DNA of 62,150 nucleotides from Chitinophagaceae bacterium (GCA_014379965.1 JACMKU010000183.1:1-62150); one strand, 5' to 3'; counted from the stretch's first letter, positions 25,182 to 34,062 are shown. Numbers and translations: made by a program. The notes: a model not told the origin generated them from the sequence alone.

Positions 25182-26263
25182 CAATTTCGCCCATTTATTA
25201 CTCGACAAACGGTATTCATCCTGTCATCGACCTGGCTTATATTGAGATTCGTCACATCTGCCTGGCGGCTGTCGTTGTATAACCTATCGATGTCCTGGTT
25301 CGTCTTAGCCAATTGGTCCTCGTCCAGGTCGGGTATCGTATTTTTCAATGAGGCGATTAGCTCCTTAAGAAGCCGGTAGTTGTCACCGTACAACGCTTCG
25401 AATTCTTTCTGCAGTTTCTTGATCCCTGCAGTGAGCAGTTTTGCGCTGGTAGGCGCATCGAAAGGGTAATAGGTCTCTTCCTGCTTTAGCCTGGAGGTAT
25501 CTAACCAGCTCATGAGTTTTTGAGGATCGTAATACCGCTGCAACAAGGCTTCCACCTGCACATTTTGCAGAGAGGATTTTGTTATGCTCCTATCCATCGT
25601 ACAGATGCAATCAGCGAGAAATTCTTTGAGATCGCCTTTTAATTCCTCCGAGCGTTCCACCAGTTTCTGCAGTTGCAGGCCGAACTGTTCGTTGATAAGG
25701 TTTAGCTTCTCATACTGTGAAAAGTATTGTTGGACTTTGGCGATGAATTGATTCAGGTCTTCACGCGTAATATTTCTTTCCGAAATGACCAGATTACCTA
25801 CCAGGGATAGGACGGTGCTGAAGATACCAAGGACGGGAAGGTATTTCTTAACTGAGCTGATCCCATTTTCCTCTGGATTGCTGAGGAAGTTTTCAATTAC
25901 GACCTTGAATTTCTTATGGTCGGTGCGCTTAGCCTTGTCGAGAATTGGTTTGAGTGCTGCCAGTATTTCATTCTTCAGGCTAAACCCTAATTCGTTATTG
26001 ACCGGGTTGTTAAGAGTAGTAATCTTGTTGCGGTAATTATCTTTCTTCAGTAATCCATTCAGGGAATTAACTGAATTGTTGGCGCTTTCGATAAAATAGG
26101 CAATTGATAGTATGGCGGCCTTATGATCACGTTTTTGTGGGACTTGTGCAGAAGCTACGAAGGATGTCGTGAGCAACGGACTTAGAATGGCCAAAGTAAT
26201 GACGAAGTTCCGTCCCGTGGTCAACCCGGCCCGGTAACAGGCAGGTACAATTGTTCTCGGCAT
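25181..26263 (-). CDS. Exported helical protein of unknown function
   Basis: 360 aa. The N terminus (PACYRAGLTTGRNFVITLAI and onward to VASAQ at 40) looks like a long signal peptide. The rest is almost all helical, with long charged stretches suggesting coiled coils (about 165-215 and 285-330) and one internal hydrophobic segment (YLPVLGIFSTVLSLVGNLVI, about 141-160) that could cross a membrane. I recognise no family. The architecture resembles envelope proteins with a single buried helix, but nothing more specific can be said. Confidence 0.65.
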   Translation of the reverse strand: MPRTIVPACYRAGLTTGRNFVITLAILSPLLTTSFVASAQVPQKRDHKAAILSIAYFIESANNSVNSLNGLLKKDNYRNKITTLNNPVNNELGFSLKNEILAALKPILDKAKRTDHKKFKVVIENFLSNPEENGISSVKKYLPVLGIFSTVLSLVGNLVISERNITREDLNQFIAKVQQYFSQYEKLNLINEQFGLQLQKLVERSEELKGDLKEFLADCICTMDRSITKSSLQNVQVEALLQRYYDPQKLMSWLDTSRLKQEETYYPFDAPTSAKLLTAGIKKLQKEFEALYGDNYRLLKELIASLKNTIPDLDEDQLAKTNQDIDRLYNDSRQADVTNLNISQVDDRMNTVCRVINGRN

Positions 26264-26333
26264 TGCACTGGCTTATGGTCTGTGAATAACGTATTTATTT
26301 TTTCCAAATGGATAATTATAGTGTTAAGGTGCT

Positions 26334-26367
26334 GCAAAAAAAAAGTCTCTGCGACTGCAGAGACTTG
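26334..26367 (-). terminator. Rho-independent terminator of glycine-zipper gene
   Basis: AAGTCTCTGC/GCAGAGACTT stem of 10 bp with a 4-base loop (26343-26366). On the minus strand it is followed by a long U-run (A-run 26335-26344). It lies about 70 bases after the stop at 26436. Confidence 0.9.
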
Positions 26368-26435
26368 AGGGAGCGTTCAAAGGGATAATGATATGTGATA
26401 GAAATTGAGTAAAGGTTTAGTCATGTTTCATGGGT

Positions 26436-26921
26436 TTAGTAACGGCCGTCTTTCTTGTCCTGTCCACGTCCGATACCATAACCTACACCACCACCGATTA
26501 CACCACCGACTACGGCACCAAGTACTCTATTCTTCTTGTTGATGACTGCTCCGGCAATTGCACCACCAGCACCACCGATTGCGGCACCTTTTGCTGCTTT
26601 ACTCCAACCTTTTTTCTTAGCTGCAGGTTGTGCTACGGGTTGTGTTGCACGTGTAGAAGCTGCAGGTCTGCTTGCAGTACTTGTCCTTCTAACTGCGGGA
26701 GTTGCTGTTGTTGCCTGTGTTGCGGCCATGTATTCTGCATAATCCTTCCTTTCATTTACAGCTTTCCATGCCTGGAAATCGGCGAGTCCAGCAGTATCAG
26801 ATGCAGCGAGTGTCAGGTCAGCAGGCGCGGTTGCCTTCGGCTTGCTACTACAGGCTACCATCAGCGTTGTAAGTGCGATCATGATAGCGGCAATGCTAAA
26901 AATTGATAATGTTCTTTTCAT
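26436..26921 (-). CDS. Glycine-zipper lipoprotein (YMGG type), copy 1
   Basis: 161 aa from the ATG at 26921. Lipoprotein signal (MKRTLSIFS start, lipobox MVAC), an Ala/Thr/Pro-rich linker (about 60-105), the block KKGWSKAAKGAAIGGAGGA, then a glycine-zipper domain of two helices ending GRGQDKKDGRY. Glycine zippers insert into or associate with membranes. A shorter paralogue with the same C-terminal block is at 34795. Function unknown; envelope stress roles are known for some relatives. The 24 upstream codons are rejected because the signal starts at 26921. Confidence 0.82.
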   Translation of the reverse strand: MKRTLSIFSIAAIMIALTTLMVACSSKPKATAPADLTLAASDTAGLADFQAWKAVNERKDYAEYMAATQATTATPAVRRTSTASRPAASTRATQPVAQPAAKKKGWSKAAKGAAIGGAGGAIAGAVINKKNRVLGAVVGGVIGGGVGYGIGRGQDKKDGRY

Positions 26922-27353
26922 AACTCTGATTTTTCTTGTTTTAAAAATTGAATGACATGCATACAGTGGGAATACTATGCCATAGAAATTCACATTGTTA
27001 AGGTTGAGTGTGTATACATCGCAATGAACTGTATATTAGTGCGATAAGAGCGGTTTATTTTAACATTCGGTGTTGGAACGCGAATAACTATGTTATAAAA
27101 AATGTTATAGTTAACTGAAAGGATTTGCATTAGCATTTCGTTTGAGTTTTCTTAACACGAGGAAGTGATTATTAAATAAGGAGTAGGAATAAGTAATGAG
27201 GAGTTGATACCTGATGCAGGGATGTGTGTCTTCACCCATCCTCACGCGCAATTATTTTATCGAGTTTATTGAGAAAGTATTCGGATGCGGGAAGACACAC
27301 ATCTGTGCGCTCGCCGTTTCTTTATTTCTTATTTTACATCTACAATTAATCAA
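26922..27353. other. 432-base divergent intergenic region
   Basis: Gap between the glycine-zipper gene (minus) and the dlgD-like gene (plus). It holds an AT-rich dyad, TAACTAT (27085-27091) facing ATAGTTA (27107-27113), and the longer inverted repeat described at 27221. I see no gene, family-type repeat or canonical TAnnTTTG element for the plus-strand gene. Confidence 0.5.
27221..27303. promoter_or_regulatory. 13-bp perfect inverted repeat upstream of dlgD
   Basis: GATGTGTGTCTTC (27221-27233) is mirrored exactly by GAAGACACACATC (27291-27303), with an added CATCC/GGATG pair just inside. It ends 50 bases before the ATG at 27354. It may be a leader hairpin or an operator pair with half-sites 70 bases apart. 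It does not match the heptamer-type repeats. Confidence 0.55.
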
Positions 27354-28367
27354 ATGGATTCGGACGTGTTACATATACCCGCGCAAGAAATGCTCAACGT
27401 TTTTACCAGCATCCTGGTTAAACACGGTTTCCCAGTCGAAAAGGCATTGCAATGCGCAACCATCTTTACCGACAGTAGTATCGATGGTATATATAGCCAC
27501 GGCGTAAATAGATTCCCAACCTTCGTTGACTATGTTGCGAAAGGGCATGTTCTCCCCGCAGCCGAACCTTCTCTGAAGAATGCGATGGGCAGTATCGAAC
27601 AATGGGAGGGAAATCTCGGTCCCGGACCATTGAATGCAATGATGGCTACCCACCGGGCAATCGGTCTGGCTCGCAGTTCAGGCATTGGATGTGTAGCGCT
27701 CTCCAACACCAATCACTGGATGCGCGGAGGCTCTTATGGTTGGCAAGCAGCCAGGGGCGGCTGCGTCTTTATCGGGTTCACAAATACGATCGCGAACATG
27801 CCTGCCTGGGGCGCCAAAGACGCACGCCTTGGGAATAACCCACTTGTACTGGCTATCCCATACCAAGATGAGGCTATCGTTCTCGATATGGCCATGAGCC
27901 AATATTCATTCGGTGCGATGGAACTCGCTCGACTAAAGAATACGATGTTGGAAGTCGATGGAGGTTTTGACGCTAATGGAAATCCTACACGCGATCCGGG
28001 CGTAATCATTGATACGCGTCGAACTATGCCAGTTGGGTTTTGGAAAGGAGCTGGCCTCGCCCTGTTGCTCGATATGCTTGCTGCGTTGTTGTCTGGCGGA
28101 TTATCAACTCATGAGATAAATAAGAATGCCGTGGAATATGGGCTTTCGCAGGTATTCATTGCGATCGATTTATCGAGGCTGGGAGATTCGTCGATCATTA
28201 ACAAGACGATTGAATCGATCCTCGACGACTACAAGTCGTCGGTCCTAGTTGAAAGCGGACGAAAAGTAATTTATCCGGGACAACGTGTTCTGGAGACGCG
28301 GAAAGCGAACACTATTAAAGGTATTCCCGTCCAGCGACGGATATGGGAAAGGGTTGTAATGTTGTAG
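27354..28367 (+). CDS. dlgD: 3-dehydro-L-gulonate 2-dehydrogenase (YiaK type)
   Basis: 337 aa NAD(P)-dependent oxidoreductase of the malate/L-lactate dehydrogenase (LDH2) family. It reduces 2,3-diketo-L-gulonate or oxidises 3-dehydro-L-gulonate. Blocks shared with E. coli YiaK: YSHGVNRFP, SNTNHWMRGGSYGWQAA, MPAWGAKDARLGNNPL, VDGGFDANGNPTRDPGVI and FWKGAGLALLLDMLAALLSGG. The start is the ATG at 27354; the open frame upstream encodes no family sequence. No other ascorbate/gulonate genes are nearby, so its physiological substrate here is inferred. It converges on the DUF3857 gene with a 7-base gap. Confidence 0.85.
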   Translation: MDSDVLHIPAQEMLNVFTSILVKHGFPVEKALQCATIFTDSSIDGIYSHGVNRFPTFVDYVAKGHVLPAAEPSLKNAMGSIEQWEGNLGPGPLNAMMATHRAIGLARSSGIGCVALSNTNHWMRGGSYGWQAARGGCVFIGFTNTIANMPAWGAKDARLGNNPLVLAIPYQDEAIVLDMAMSQYSFGAMELARLKNTMLEVDGGFDANGNPTRDPGVIIDTRRTMPVGFWKGAGLALLLDMLAALLSGGLSTHEINKNAVEYGLSQVFIAIDLSRLGDSSIINKTIESILDDYKSSVLVESGRKVIYPGQRVLETRKANTIKGIPVQRRIWERVVML

Positions 28368-28374
28368 ACCAACT

Positions 28375-30321
28375 TTAGAATGCCTTCTTTTCGCCTTTAT
28401 TCGGCACATCTGTCTTTTGCACCACGATTCGTTGCGAATCATCCTGCATCAAGTCGTCGAAGAACTTCTTCAATGAAGCATAGCCTTTGGCAGGAATACG
28501 ATGTTGTTTAAGGACGAGTGACGTAGTTGCATAAATAGCGTTCTCCTTTGCACTAAACCAGTATTTCGATTGATAGGTAGCAAAGTCGCAGGAAACATGT
28601 TTCTCCGAAGGCAAAGCATCAGCTACTGCACCGGCCGGTAGTTTAAATATCGTTGTGTCGGAACGTTCGAACGGATACTCGAAGAAGTAATCGGATTTAC
28701 GATTTCCCTGTTTGAGTGGTCTTCCTGTCCACGTCTTGAATAACCTTGGAGAGAAAAACAACTTGTTCCCGGCGTTAAATTCAGGGATCTTGCTGATGAC
28801 CATTTTTAGTTCAGCACTTAGCAATTCCGGGTCTTCGATCTTTGTCAGCAGGAAATCGTCGGGTTGCTTGGCTCCCAGATAGGAAACGATAGCCTGTTTC
28901 TGCATGTCTTTCGTCTCCTTCAGGAGACCGTCCATCAATTCCCTGTATTCTCCCCTGGCTTTAAATTTTGTTTCGCACAAAGCAGAAAGATCATCCTGGA
29001 TTGTTATTGTTGAGACGGCCGACCAGCTATTCTTGCCCGCCTCGCTTCGTGGTGTAGGAACTAACACTCCCCCTTTATCAGTAACGAGTAAGGCGTTTCT
29101 ATTTTCGGTAAACGTTCCCAATTCCCCCATTTCATTAAGATTACTTGTACACTCGAGCCAGATAGAGTCTTTTTGACCGGGCACACATAGAATCATATGG
29201 TTGAATCCGTTGGCCGGAAAGTCCTGATCAACCGGCTCCTGGTTGTACGCGGCATTAATGATGGCCAGGTGACTGTTGATACCAACTGCCTTCAGTGCAG
29301 CTTTCATATAATTACTCAACCCTTTGCAATCGCCATATTTCTTCTTATCGGTGAAGTCGGCTGCGAATGACTTCCATCCGCCAATACCTAGTTGGATGCT
29401 GACGTACCGGAAATTTTCCTGCAGGTATTTATAAATGCGGCGAATTTTCTCTTGATCGGTTTTCACATCACTGACCATCTGCTGAAAGAATTGTTGACGA
29501 TCGGCAGGTAGGGCGTCGAGACCGTTGTGCAAATCCCGCAACCACAGTCCAAACGAATTCCATGAGGACATGTCACCTTTATACCCATAATGCGAGAACT
29601 TATCTGCAGTAATGCTTACGTGCGGAAATCGATTGATCATTGCTATGCTTCTTTCTTCCTGCTCTGCTGGAGGCAGGTTCGAAACACTCCATTTATATAC
29701 AGCGTATTTTCCATCTTGTGTTATTACAGGTTGAATGGTAGTATTCTTCGCCTTAAACCTAATCCCAATCTCGGGATTGACTTTCGCCTGGTAGGAGGCT
29801 GATACCACCCCTTCGTTTACGGTGATATACCGGAAGTCCGGTAAGTTGAGAGTGCTTTTCAATTTCTGTTCGTATTTCAATTCGACCGTTACCGGGTATG
29901 CCGAAGGCTTTATGGTATAGTAACTGCGGAATCCGTCTTCAATCAATCCTTCTCCCGTGGCTAGTGTCCTTAGGTCTTTTTTCCTGACCTTTTCTGTTTG
30001 TTTGCCATTTGCATCGAACACTTTTATTTCAACCTCCTCGAGAAAAATATACTTCGTGGAAAATTCTTGAAAGAATAAGGCACCTTTACCCTCATCATTG
30101 AGCACCGTATATACCTTATGAATGTTAACAGTGACTTTGTCATCACTTTCTACATTGACCTCGGTGTTGTCGAGATGGACAACCACATTCGCCTTATTCT
30201 TGATTGAATCAGGAACGGCCGCAAGGTCGTAAGGGAATTTCTGGGCCTGTAGTACCAATACTCCCATACATAGCATTGTAAATATTCCTCGTTTACTCAT
30301 AGGGGATATGCTGTTGCGCAT
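28375..30321 (-). CDS. DUF3857/transglutaminase exported protein, intact triad
   Basis: 648 aa. Signal peptide after a short basic stretch (GIFTMLCMGVLVLQAQ), an N-terminal beta-rich DUF3857 domain (about 40-260), a transglutaminase-like core (about 285-395) with C332 in YGDCKGLSNYM, H375 in FNHMILCV and acidic E390 in WLECTS, then a C-terminal beta domain. Its ATG overlaps the TAA of the gene at 30321-32276 by one base (TAATG), so translation is coupled. The function of these tandem proteins is unknown; a papain-like peptidase or envelope role is plausible. Confidence 0.86.
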   Translation of the reverse strand: MRNSISPMSKRGIFTMLCMGVLVLQAQKFPYDLAAVPDSIKNKANVVVHLDNTEVNVESDDKVTVNIHKVYTVLNDEGKGALFFQEFSTKYIFLEEVEIKVFDANGKQTEKVRKKDLRTLATGEGLIEDGFRSYYTIKPSAYPVTVELKYEQKLKSTLNLPDFRYITVNEGVVSASYQAKVNPEIGIRFKAKNTTIQPVITQDGKYAVYKWSVSNLPPAEQEERSIAMINRFPHVSITADKFSHYGYKGDMSSWNSFGLWLRDLHNGLDALPADRQQFFQQMVSDVKTDQEKIRRIYKYLQENFRYVSIQLGIGGWKSFAADFTDKKKYGDCKGLSNYMKAALKAVGINSHLAIINAAYNQEPVDQDFPANGFNHMILCVPGQKDSIWLECTSNLNEMGELGTFTENRNALLVTDKGGVLVPTPRSEAGKNSWSAVSTITIQDDLSALCETKFKARGEYRELMDGLLKETKDMQKQAIVSYLGAKQPDDFLLTKIEDPELLSAELKMVISKIPEFNAGNKLFFSPRLFKTWTGRPLKQGNRKSDYFFEYPFERSDTTIFKLPAGAVADALPSEKHVSCDFATYQSKYWFSAKENAIYATTSLVLKQHRIPAKGYASLKKFFDDLMQDDSQRIVVQKTDVPNKGEKKAF

Positions 30322-32276
30322 TATTTTTTCTTTCGGATGACGTACTGCTCGTTCAAAAGGTCGAATAGTTGCTTGTAGAATTCATGCAACTCCTCATATT
30401 GGGTTGTTGGGTACACTGGCTTTTTAAATTCCAATTGAACCCTGACCATGATTAGATCGCCTGACACCTGCGAGATACGAGAGATCGTCACGCTCGTATC
30501 GCTCATGATCATCTTGATATTTTTCGGAAGACCCTCCAGCTCATAGCCAGCAGGGAGGGTGAAGTTCCCAAGTAATGTATAACTCTGGTTGTACCCAAAA
30601 AACACATCCGAGAAACGGCTATCAGCTACGAATGGATTTTTCTCGAGGCCCGACATCACGTTTGCCGAGAAATATTTGTAATCGCCAGAACTATTCAGCG
30701 TTTGCTGAAACTTTACTTTCTGTACGAGCGGTAAACTATCCGATTCAAGGTTTTCAAAAGTCACATCGTTCACCGTCATTCCAGGTGTCATTCCACTAAC
30801 ATATTTTTCAATGAACTTATCCTTACCTTTTTTTGCCGAAGGCAATCTATCGAGCCGGGCATAATCGAAACTACTGATCGTTGCTTCTCCGTCCATCATC
30901 CCAGACTCATTGATCATTCCGATCACCTGTACCACGTTTTTAGCCTGAAGGTCTTTATGCCATAAGGTCTTCCAACCCCATTCACCTGTCTCTATTTTCT
31001 CAATCAGCAACGCCTCGGTCATCAGGATATCCTGGGGGATGAGGTGGAGTGGCGTCTCCTTCTGTGAGGCATCAAGAACGTAGACCTTTTTATCAACTTC
31101 GACATAGGCCATCACTTTATTGAATTGAAAGAACCCGGGGTATTCGTAAGTTCCCGCGTCCATCGTGTTCACTATGCCATTGTCATGCGTGCTTACGAGA
31201 ACGGGATGGGCCTTGACACCAGCATCCTTCAAAAGATTAACGAGGATAAGGTTGATCTCACCGACCGTTCCCTTCTTGTCCTTCCACGCGGCCTTTACAC
31301 CATCGAGTGCCCAGATGCCCAGCGTTTCATTCCAGGCCATGTTCTCCTGTACGTATTTATAAATTGTCTTGAGTTTTTGGTATGGCTCAGTCATGTTTTT
31401 CAACTTTTCGTCGAGATCTGCAGTACGTGGAATATTCTTCTTTACCTGTACTCCGAAATCCTCATCTTCCATCAGGTATTTGATAACCTGCAGCCAATTA
31501 ACCACGCGACTGGTTCTACGGCCATTTTCAATATAGGCTATAACCTTTGTCTCAATACGATCGCGATAAAAGTCTTCGTTGAGGATGTGTGGCTCATCGC
31601 GGAACCCGGGAACATTGCTCATCGCATACGACTTAATCACCCTCATGCCGCTTACATCGTTCTTCTGTTCGAATTTCCGGTTGCAATAAGGTGTAGTGTG
31701 AACTTCGATGTCTTCCGGGAAATCCATCTTGAAGCTGCTGTACTTTACAGGTATGGAGCTCTGAAAATACCAGTCAACAAGTCCAATGCCGGTGTGCCTA
31801 AACTTATACTCAATCACGGAGCCTACTTTTACTTCGGGAAAGGTGAAGACTCTCTCCCTGTATTTCTTGTTGACCTGCTTTTCATAAATGAGTTTCTTTT
31901 CCACCTTGCTGGTGACCACATTTCCACCCGCATCTAGATTATATGTCTGCGCCTCGAGATTGGTAATGTTCTGCGCATTGCTTTCGCTGCGGTAGGGTAG
32001 GTGCACATTGGCCCACTCGAGCCCTTTATCGCTGAGAATCTTTATTCTGACTCTACGCTTCATCTGTAAACCGGAACCGTAGATGAAATCCATCTCGCCT
32101 TCATCCAATAAGACGAGGGCCTCGGCTTTCGCATCGAAATCACATTCTTTCATTTGGAGATCGGCTTTGTCAATTTTGCCGAAGGCTGGAAGTTCCTGGT
32201 CGTTGTTTTTTCCTTTCTGAGCACTAAGGGTGCACGCGACGCATACAATACCTATTAAGAATAGGATTCTCTTCAT
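30321..32276 (-). CDS. DUF3857/transglutaminase exported protein, catalytic residues lost
   Basis: 651 aa with the same architecture as its downstream neighbour: signal peptide (MKRILFLIGIVCVACTLSAQ), DUF3857 domain, transglutaminase-like core, C-terminal beta domain. Aligning the core by eye, the Cys of GDCKGL is replaced by V338 in GTVGEIN, and the His of FNHM by K387 in FNKVM; D402 in VLDAS remains. So it is probably non-catalytic and may serve as a structural or regulatory partner of the intact protein with which it is translationally coupled. Confidence 0.86.
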   Translation of the reverse strand: MKRILFLIGIVCVACTLSAQKGKNNDQELPAFGKIDKADLQMKECDFDAKAEALVLLDEGEMDFIYGSGLQMKRRVRIKILSDKGLEWANVHLPYRSESNAQNITNLEAQTYNLDAGGNVVTSKVEKKLIYEKQVNKKYRERVFTFPEVKVGSVIEYKFRHTGIGLVDWYFQSSIPVKYSSFKMDFPEDIEVHTTPYCNRKFEQKNDVSGMRVIKSYAMSNVPGFRDEPHILNEDFYRDRIETKVIAYIENGRRTSRVVNWLQVIKYLMEDEDFGVQVKKNIPRTADLDEKLKNMTEPYQKLKTIYKYVQENMAWNETLGIWALDGVKAAWKDKKGTVGEINLILVNLLKDAGVKAHPVLVSTHDNGIVNTMDAGTYEYPGFFQFNKVMAYVEVDKKVYVLDASQKETPLHLIPQDILMTEALLIEKIETGEWGWKTLWHKDLQAKNVVQVIGMINESGMMDGEATISSFDYARLDRLPSAKKGKDKFIEKYVSGMTPGMTVNDVTFENLESDSLPLVQKVKFQQTLNSSGDYKYFSANVMSGLEKNPFVADSRFSDVFFGYNQSYTLLGNFTLPAGYELEGLPKNIKMIMSDTSVTISRISQVSGDLIMVRVQLEFKKPVYPTTQYEELHEFYKQLFDLLNEQYVIRKKK

Positions 32277-32395
32277 GTGGAAGTTAGTTAAGGTTTAGTG
32301 GCGATGGTGGTTACACAGGTAATATACAGCTATTCTTCACATCGCGAAATACATAGCTGTTGGTATTTGTAAATGATTGATATTCACGGATTGTA

Positions 32396-32652
32396 ATAGG
32401 TAATCGGTATTCGGGAATCGGGTTACAAGTTCGAGGATATTAAGCGACCCACAACCCAGTCTGAGGCCTATCACAGCATCGTGGACCGCTTTTGTAGAAG
32501 TTCTTAAATTTCTATAGATCGCAGATTGTCATGATTTTTCATGATTGACGCAGATATCATTCCTAAATCATGATCATCATGAGAATCTGCGGTCTGTCTC
32601 CACTACCCAATTCATAATGCGATTCCAGATTCCCAGTTCCGATTCTCACCAG
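32396..32652. repeat. Nested repeats: family F copy 2 inside a family B pair
   Basis: The inner element, 32519-32597, has arms CGCAGATTGTCATGATTTTT and AATCATGATC...ATGAGAATCTGCGG, the same type as the element at 25058. It is bracketed by family B-like arms: GGTAATCGG...GGGAATCGGG at about 32396-32424 and GATTCCAGATTCCCAG...GATTC at 32622-32652. The outer pair is less exact than other family B copies. The whole lies in the 473-base gap between the divergent DUF3857 gene and the gene at 32750; nothing else is recognised there. Confidence 0.65.
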
Positions 32653-32749
32653 AAACCCGCCATTCATCATAAATCCTACGTCTCAGGAATTCGGAATGAG
32701 TAGCTTCAAACACTGCGTGCACCATTCCTTCATTCCTAAACCTACTGTT

Positions 32750-33085
32750 ATGCGTTTTACTATCTTCATGCTATTGTTGATTCCCACACTCTCCCAGGCA
32801 CAAGTAAATCGTTCCGCAAAAGAACTCGCTAGCGAAAAAATCCAGGAGTATGTAACTGTTAAGCTTTTCAAGGACATGCCCTATAAAGCCGTCTCGTATG
32901 GCGAATTGAAATCGTACGGCGATAAGAAATCCGACATCTCGTGGTACATCGCTCATAAATTTGAGGTGGTTGTATCTGAGACTGTCACGGATAAGAGGAA
33001 CGTTGTACGGAAGCCCTACAACTTTATTTTCTTCCTGGACGACAAAATGAAAGTGGTCAAGGCGGAAACATCTTATATGAATTGA
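32750..33085 (+). CDS. Small exported protein of unknown function
   Basis: 111 aa from the ATG at 32750. Signal peptide MRFTIFMLLLIPTLSQAQ, then a small mixed alpha/beta domain (EKIQEYVTVKLFKDMPYKAV, then a beta-rich second half with HKFEVVVSETV and YNFIFFLDDKMKVVKAE). I do not recognise a family. It is first of three small plus-strand genes. Confidence 0.7.
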   Translation: MRFTIFMLLLIPTLSQAQVNRSAKELASEKIQEYVTVKLFKDMPYKAVSYGELKSYGDKKSDISWYIAHKFEVVVSETVTDKRNVVRKPYNFIFFLDDKMKVVKAETSYMN

Positions 33086-33096
33086 GTTCCTCCTAT

Positions 33097-33104
33097 TATC
33101 TTTG
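33097..33104 (+). promoter_or_regulatory. -7 promoter element (TATCTTTG)
   Basis: Exact TAnnTTTG match 14 bp before the ATG at 33119, implying a short leader for the small exported protein gene. Confidence 0.5.
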
Positions 33105-33118
33105 ATAAAACTTACCAA

Positions 33119-33481
33119 ATGAGGAAATGTCTCACACTAGTGACGGCACTGTTGTCTGTTACGTTAGCATGGTCGCAAAAGGAAATTAAGATTGAAGAGA
33201 TTGGTCAACACGTTGGCGATTCTGTAAAGGTGTGTGCAAAAATATATGGAGGCATCTTCCTGGAGCGCGCCAAAGGCCAGCCTACATTAATCAACGTGGG
33301 AGCGGCATATCCTGAGGCACCGCTCACGCTCATTATCCGTCCTGAGGTTCGCAAGGATTTTAAGAGTCCACCTGAAGATTTTTATAAGGATAAACACGTG
33401 TGTATCATGGGGAAGGTGGAACTATATAGAGACAAACCTCAGATTACCATCCATAATGAGGACCAGCTGACCGTGCAATAG
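33119..33481 (+). CDS. Exported OB-fold-like small protein
   Basis: 120 aa. Signal peptide (to about AWSQ at 20), then a single beta-barrel-type domain: QHVGDSVKVCAKIYGG, a middle LTLIIRPEVRKDF, YKDKHVCIMGKVELY and PQITIHNEDQLTV at the end. This strand order and the closing motif resemble OB-fold domains annotated as nucleic-acid-binding-like in secreted proteins. Actual ligand unknown. It has its own -7 box. Confidence 0.65.
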   Translation: MRKCLTLVTALLSVTLAWSQKEIKIEEIGQHVGDSVKVCAKIYGGIFLERAKGQPTLINVGAAYPEAPLTLIIRPEVRKDFKSPPEDFYKDKHVCIMGKVELYRDKPQITIHNEDQLTVQ

Positions 33482-33539
33482 TGCGGAAAATACCTGTGGA
33501 AGACCTACTTTCCCTGAACCTGCGTTCACTGACCAGATT

Positions 33540-33547
33540 TACCTTTG
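33540..33547 (+). promoter_or_regulatory. -7 promoter element (TACCTTTG)
   Basis: Exact TAnnTTTG match 76 bp before the ATG at 33624, likely serving the 84-residue protein gene. Confidence 0.45.
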
Positions 33548-33623
33548 ACTGTAAGCAATTTTTTTCTTTAGCCTGTCGTTAACAGAAAGTCCAGTATTGT
33601 AAAAACCACCCATATCCGTTCGT

Positions 33624-33878
33624 ATGAACAAGCTTCCGTACTACAATGACCAGGCTCATATTGCCGAGGAGTTTCATTTTATTGATGAACATACTTCTCA
33701 AACAGCCCGTCTCGCATTCTTCAAAATCAATTCGTATAAGCTTTCTCTCATCAAGGCTTCTTTCAGCACCTCAAGAGAGGATCTTTCAGCCATCATAAAG
33801 GCAACGTTGTTGAATTATACAGATTCGGCGAAGGTCTTGGCGAATCTCGGCTACTTTAATGGAGCTAATAAGAATTGA
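33624..33878 (+). CDS. Small cytosolic protein of unknown function
   Basis: 84 aa, no signal or TM segment, mostly helical. I do not recognise it. Support for being real: a -7 box upstream, an ATG after an A/T-rich leader, and a family A repeat immediately after its stop, as seen for other genes here. A small helical regulator or subunit is possible, but there is no specific evidence. Confidence 0.5.
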   Translation: MNKLPYYNDQAHIAEEFHFIDEHTSQTARLAFFKINSYKLSLIKASFSTSREDLSAIIKATLLNYTDSAKVLANLGYFNGANKN

Positions 33879-33888
33879 AGCGACGCTT

Positions 33889-34056
33889 AATGTTTAACGT
33901 TTAAAGGTTTAACGTTTAACGTTCTTAAGTTCCTACTTTTCCTATGGAATTGGTGTTGCGATTTATATAGGCTCCATCCTTTAAATCGATACTTCCCTAA
34001 TGTAATGTAACTTCGGGTCAAAGAACGTTAAACGTTAAACCTTAAACGTGAAACGT
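33889..34056. repeat. Intergenic inverted repeat, GTTTAAC family (A), copy 3
   Basis: Arms 33889-33924 and 34022-34056 with the same GTTTAAC/AAAGGTTTAA units and inner GTTC/GAAC ends as copies 1 and 2. The spacer (about 97 bases) differs over most of its length but ends AACTTCGGGTCAAA, close to AACTTCGATCTAAG of copy 2. A GTG inside the right arm is in frame with the next gene but is probably not its start. Confidence 0.82.
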
Positions 34057-34062
34057 CCCCTG

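Noticed and set aside
31125..31937. 270-codon plus-strand open frame inside the DUF3857 gene
   Set aside because: It is antisense to a clearly real gene, with no recognisable family or signal. The same holds for the frames at 4508-5122, 44875-45561 and 6312-6836.
34048..34062. GTG start for the DoxX-like gene
   Set aside because: The codon lies inside a family A repeat arm; the ATG at 34063 gives a normal N terminus.
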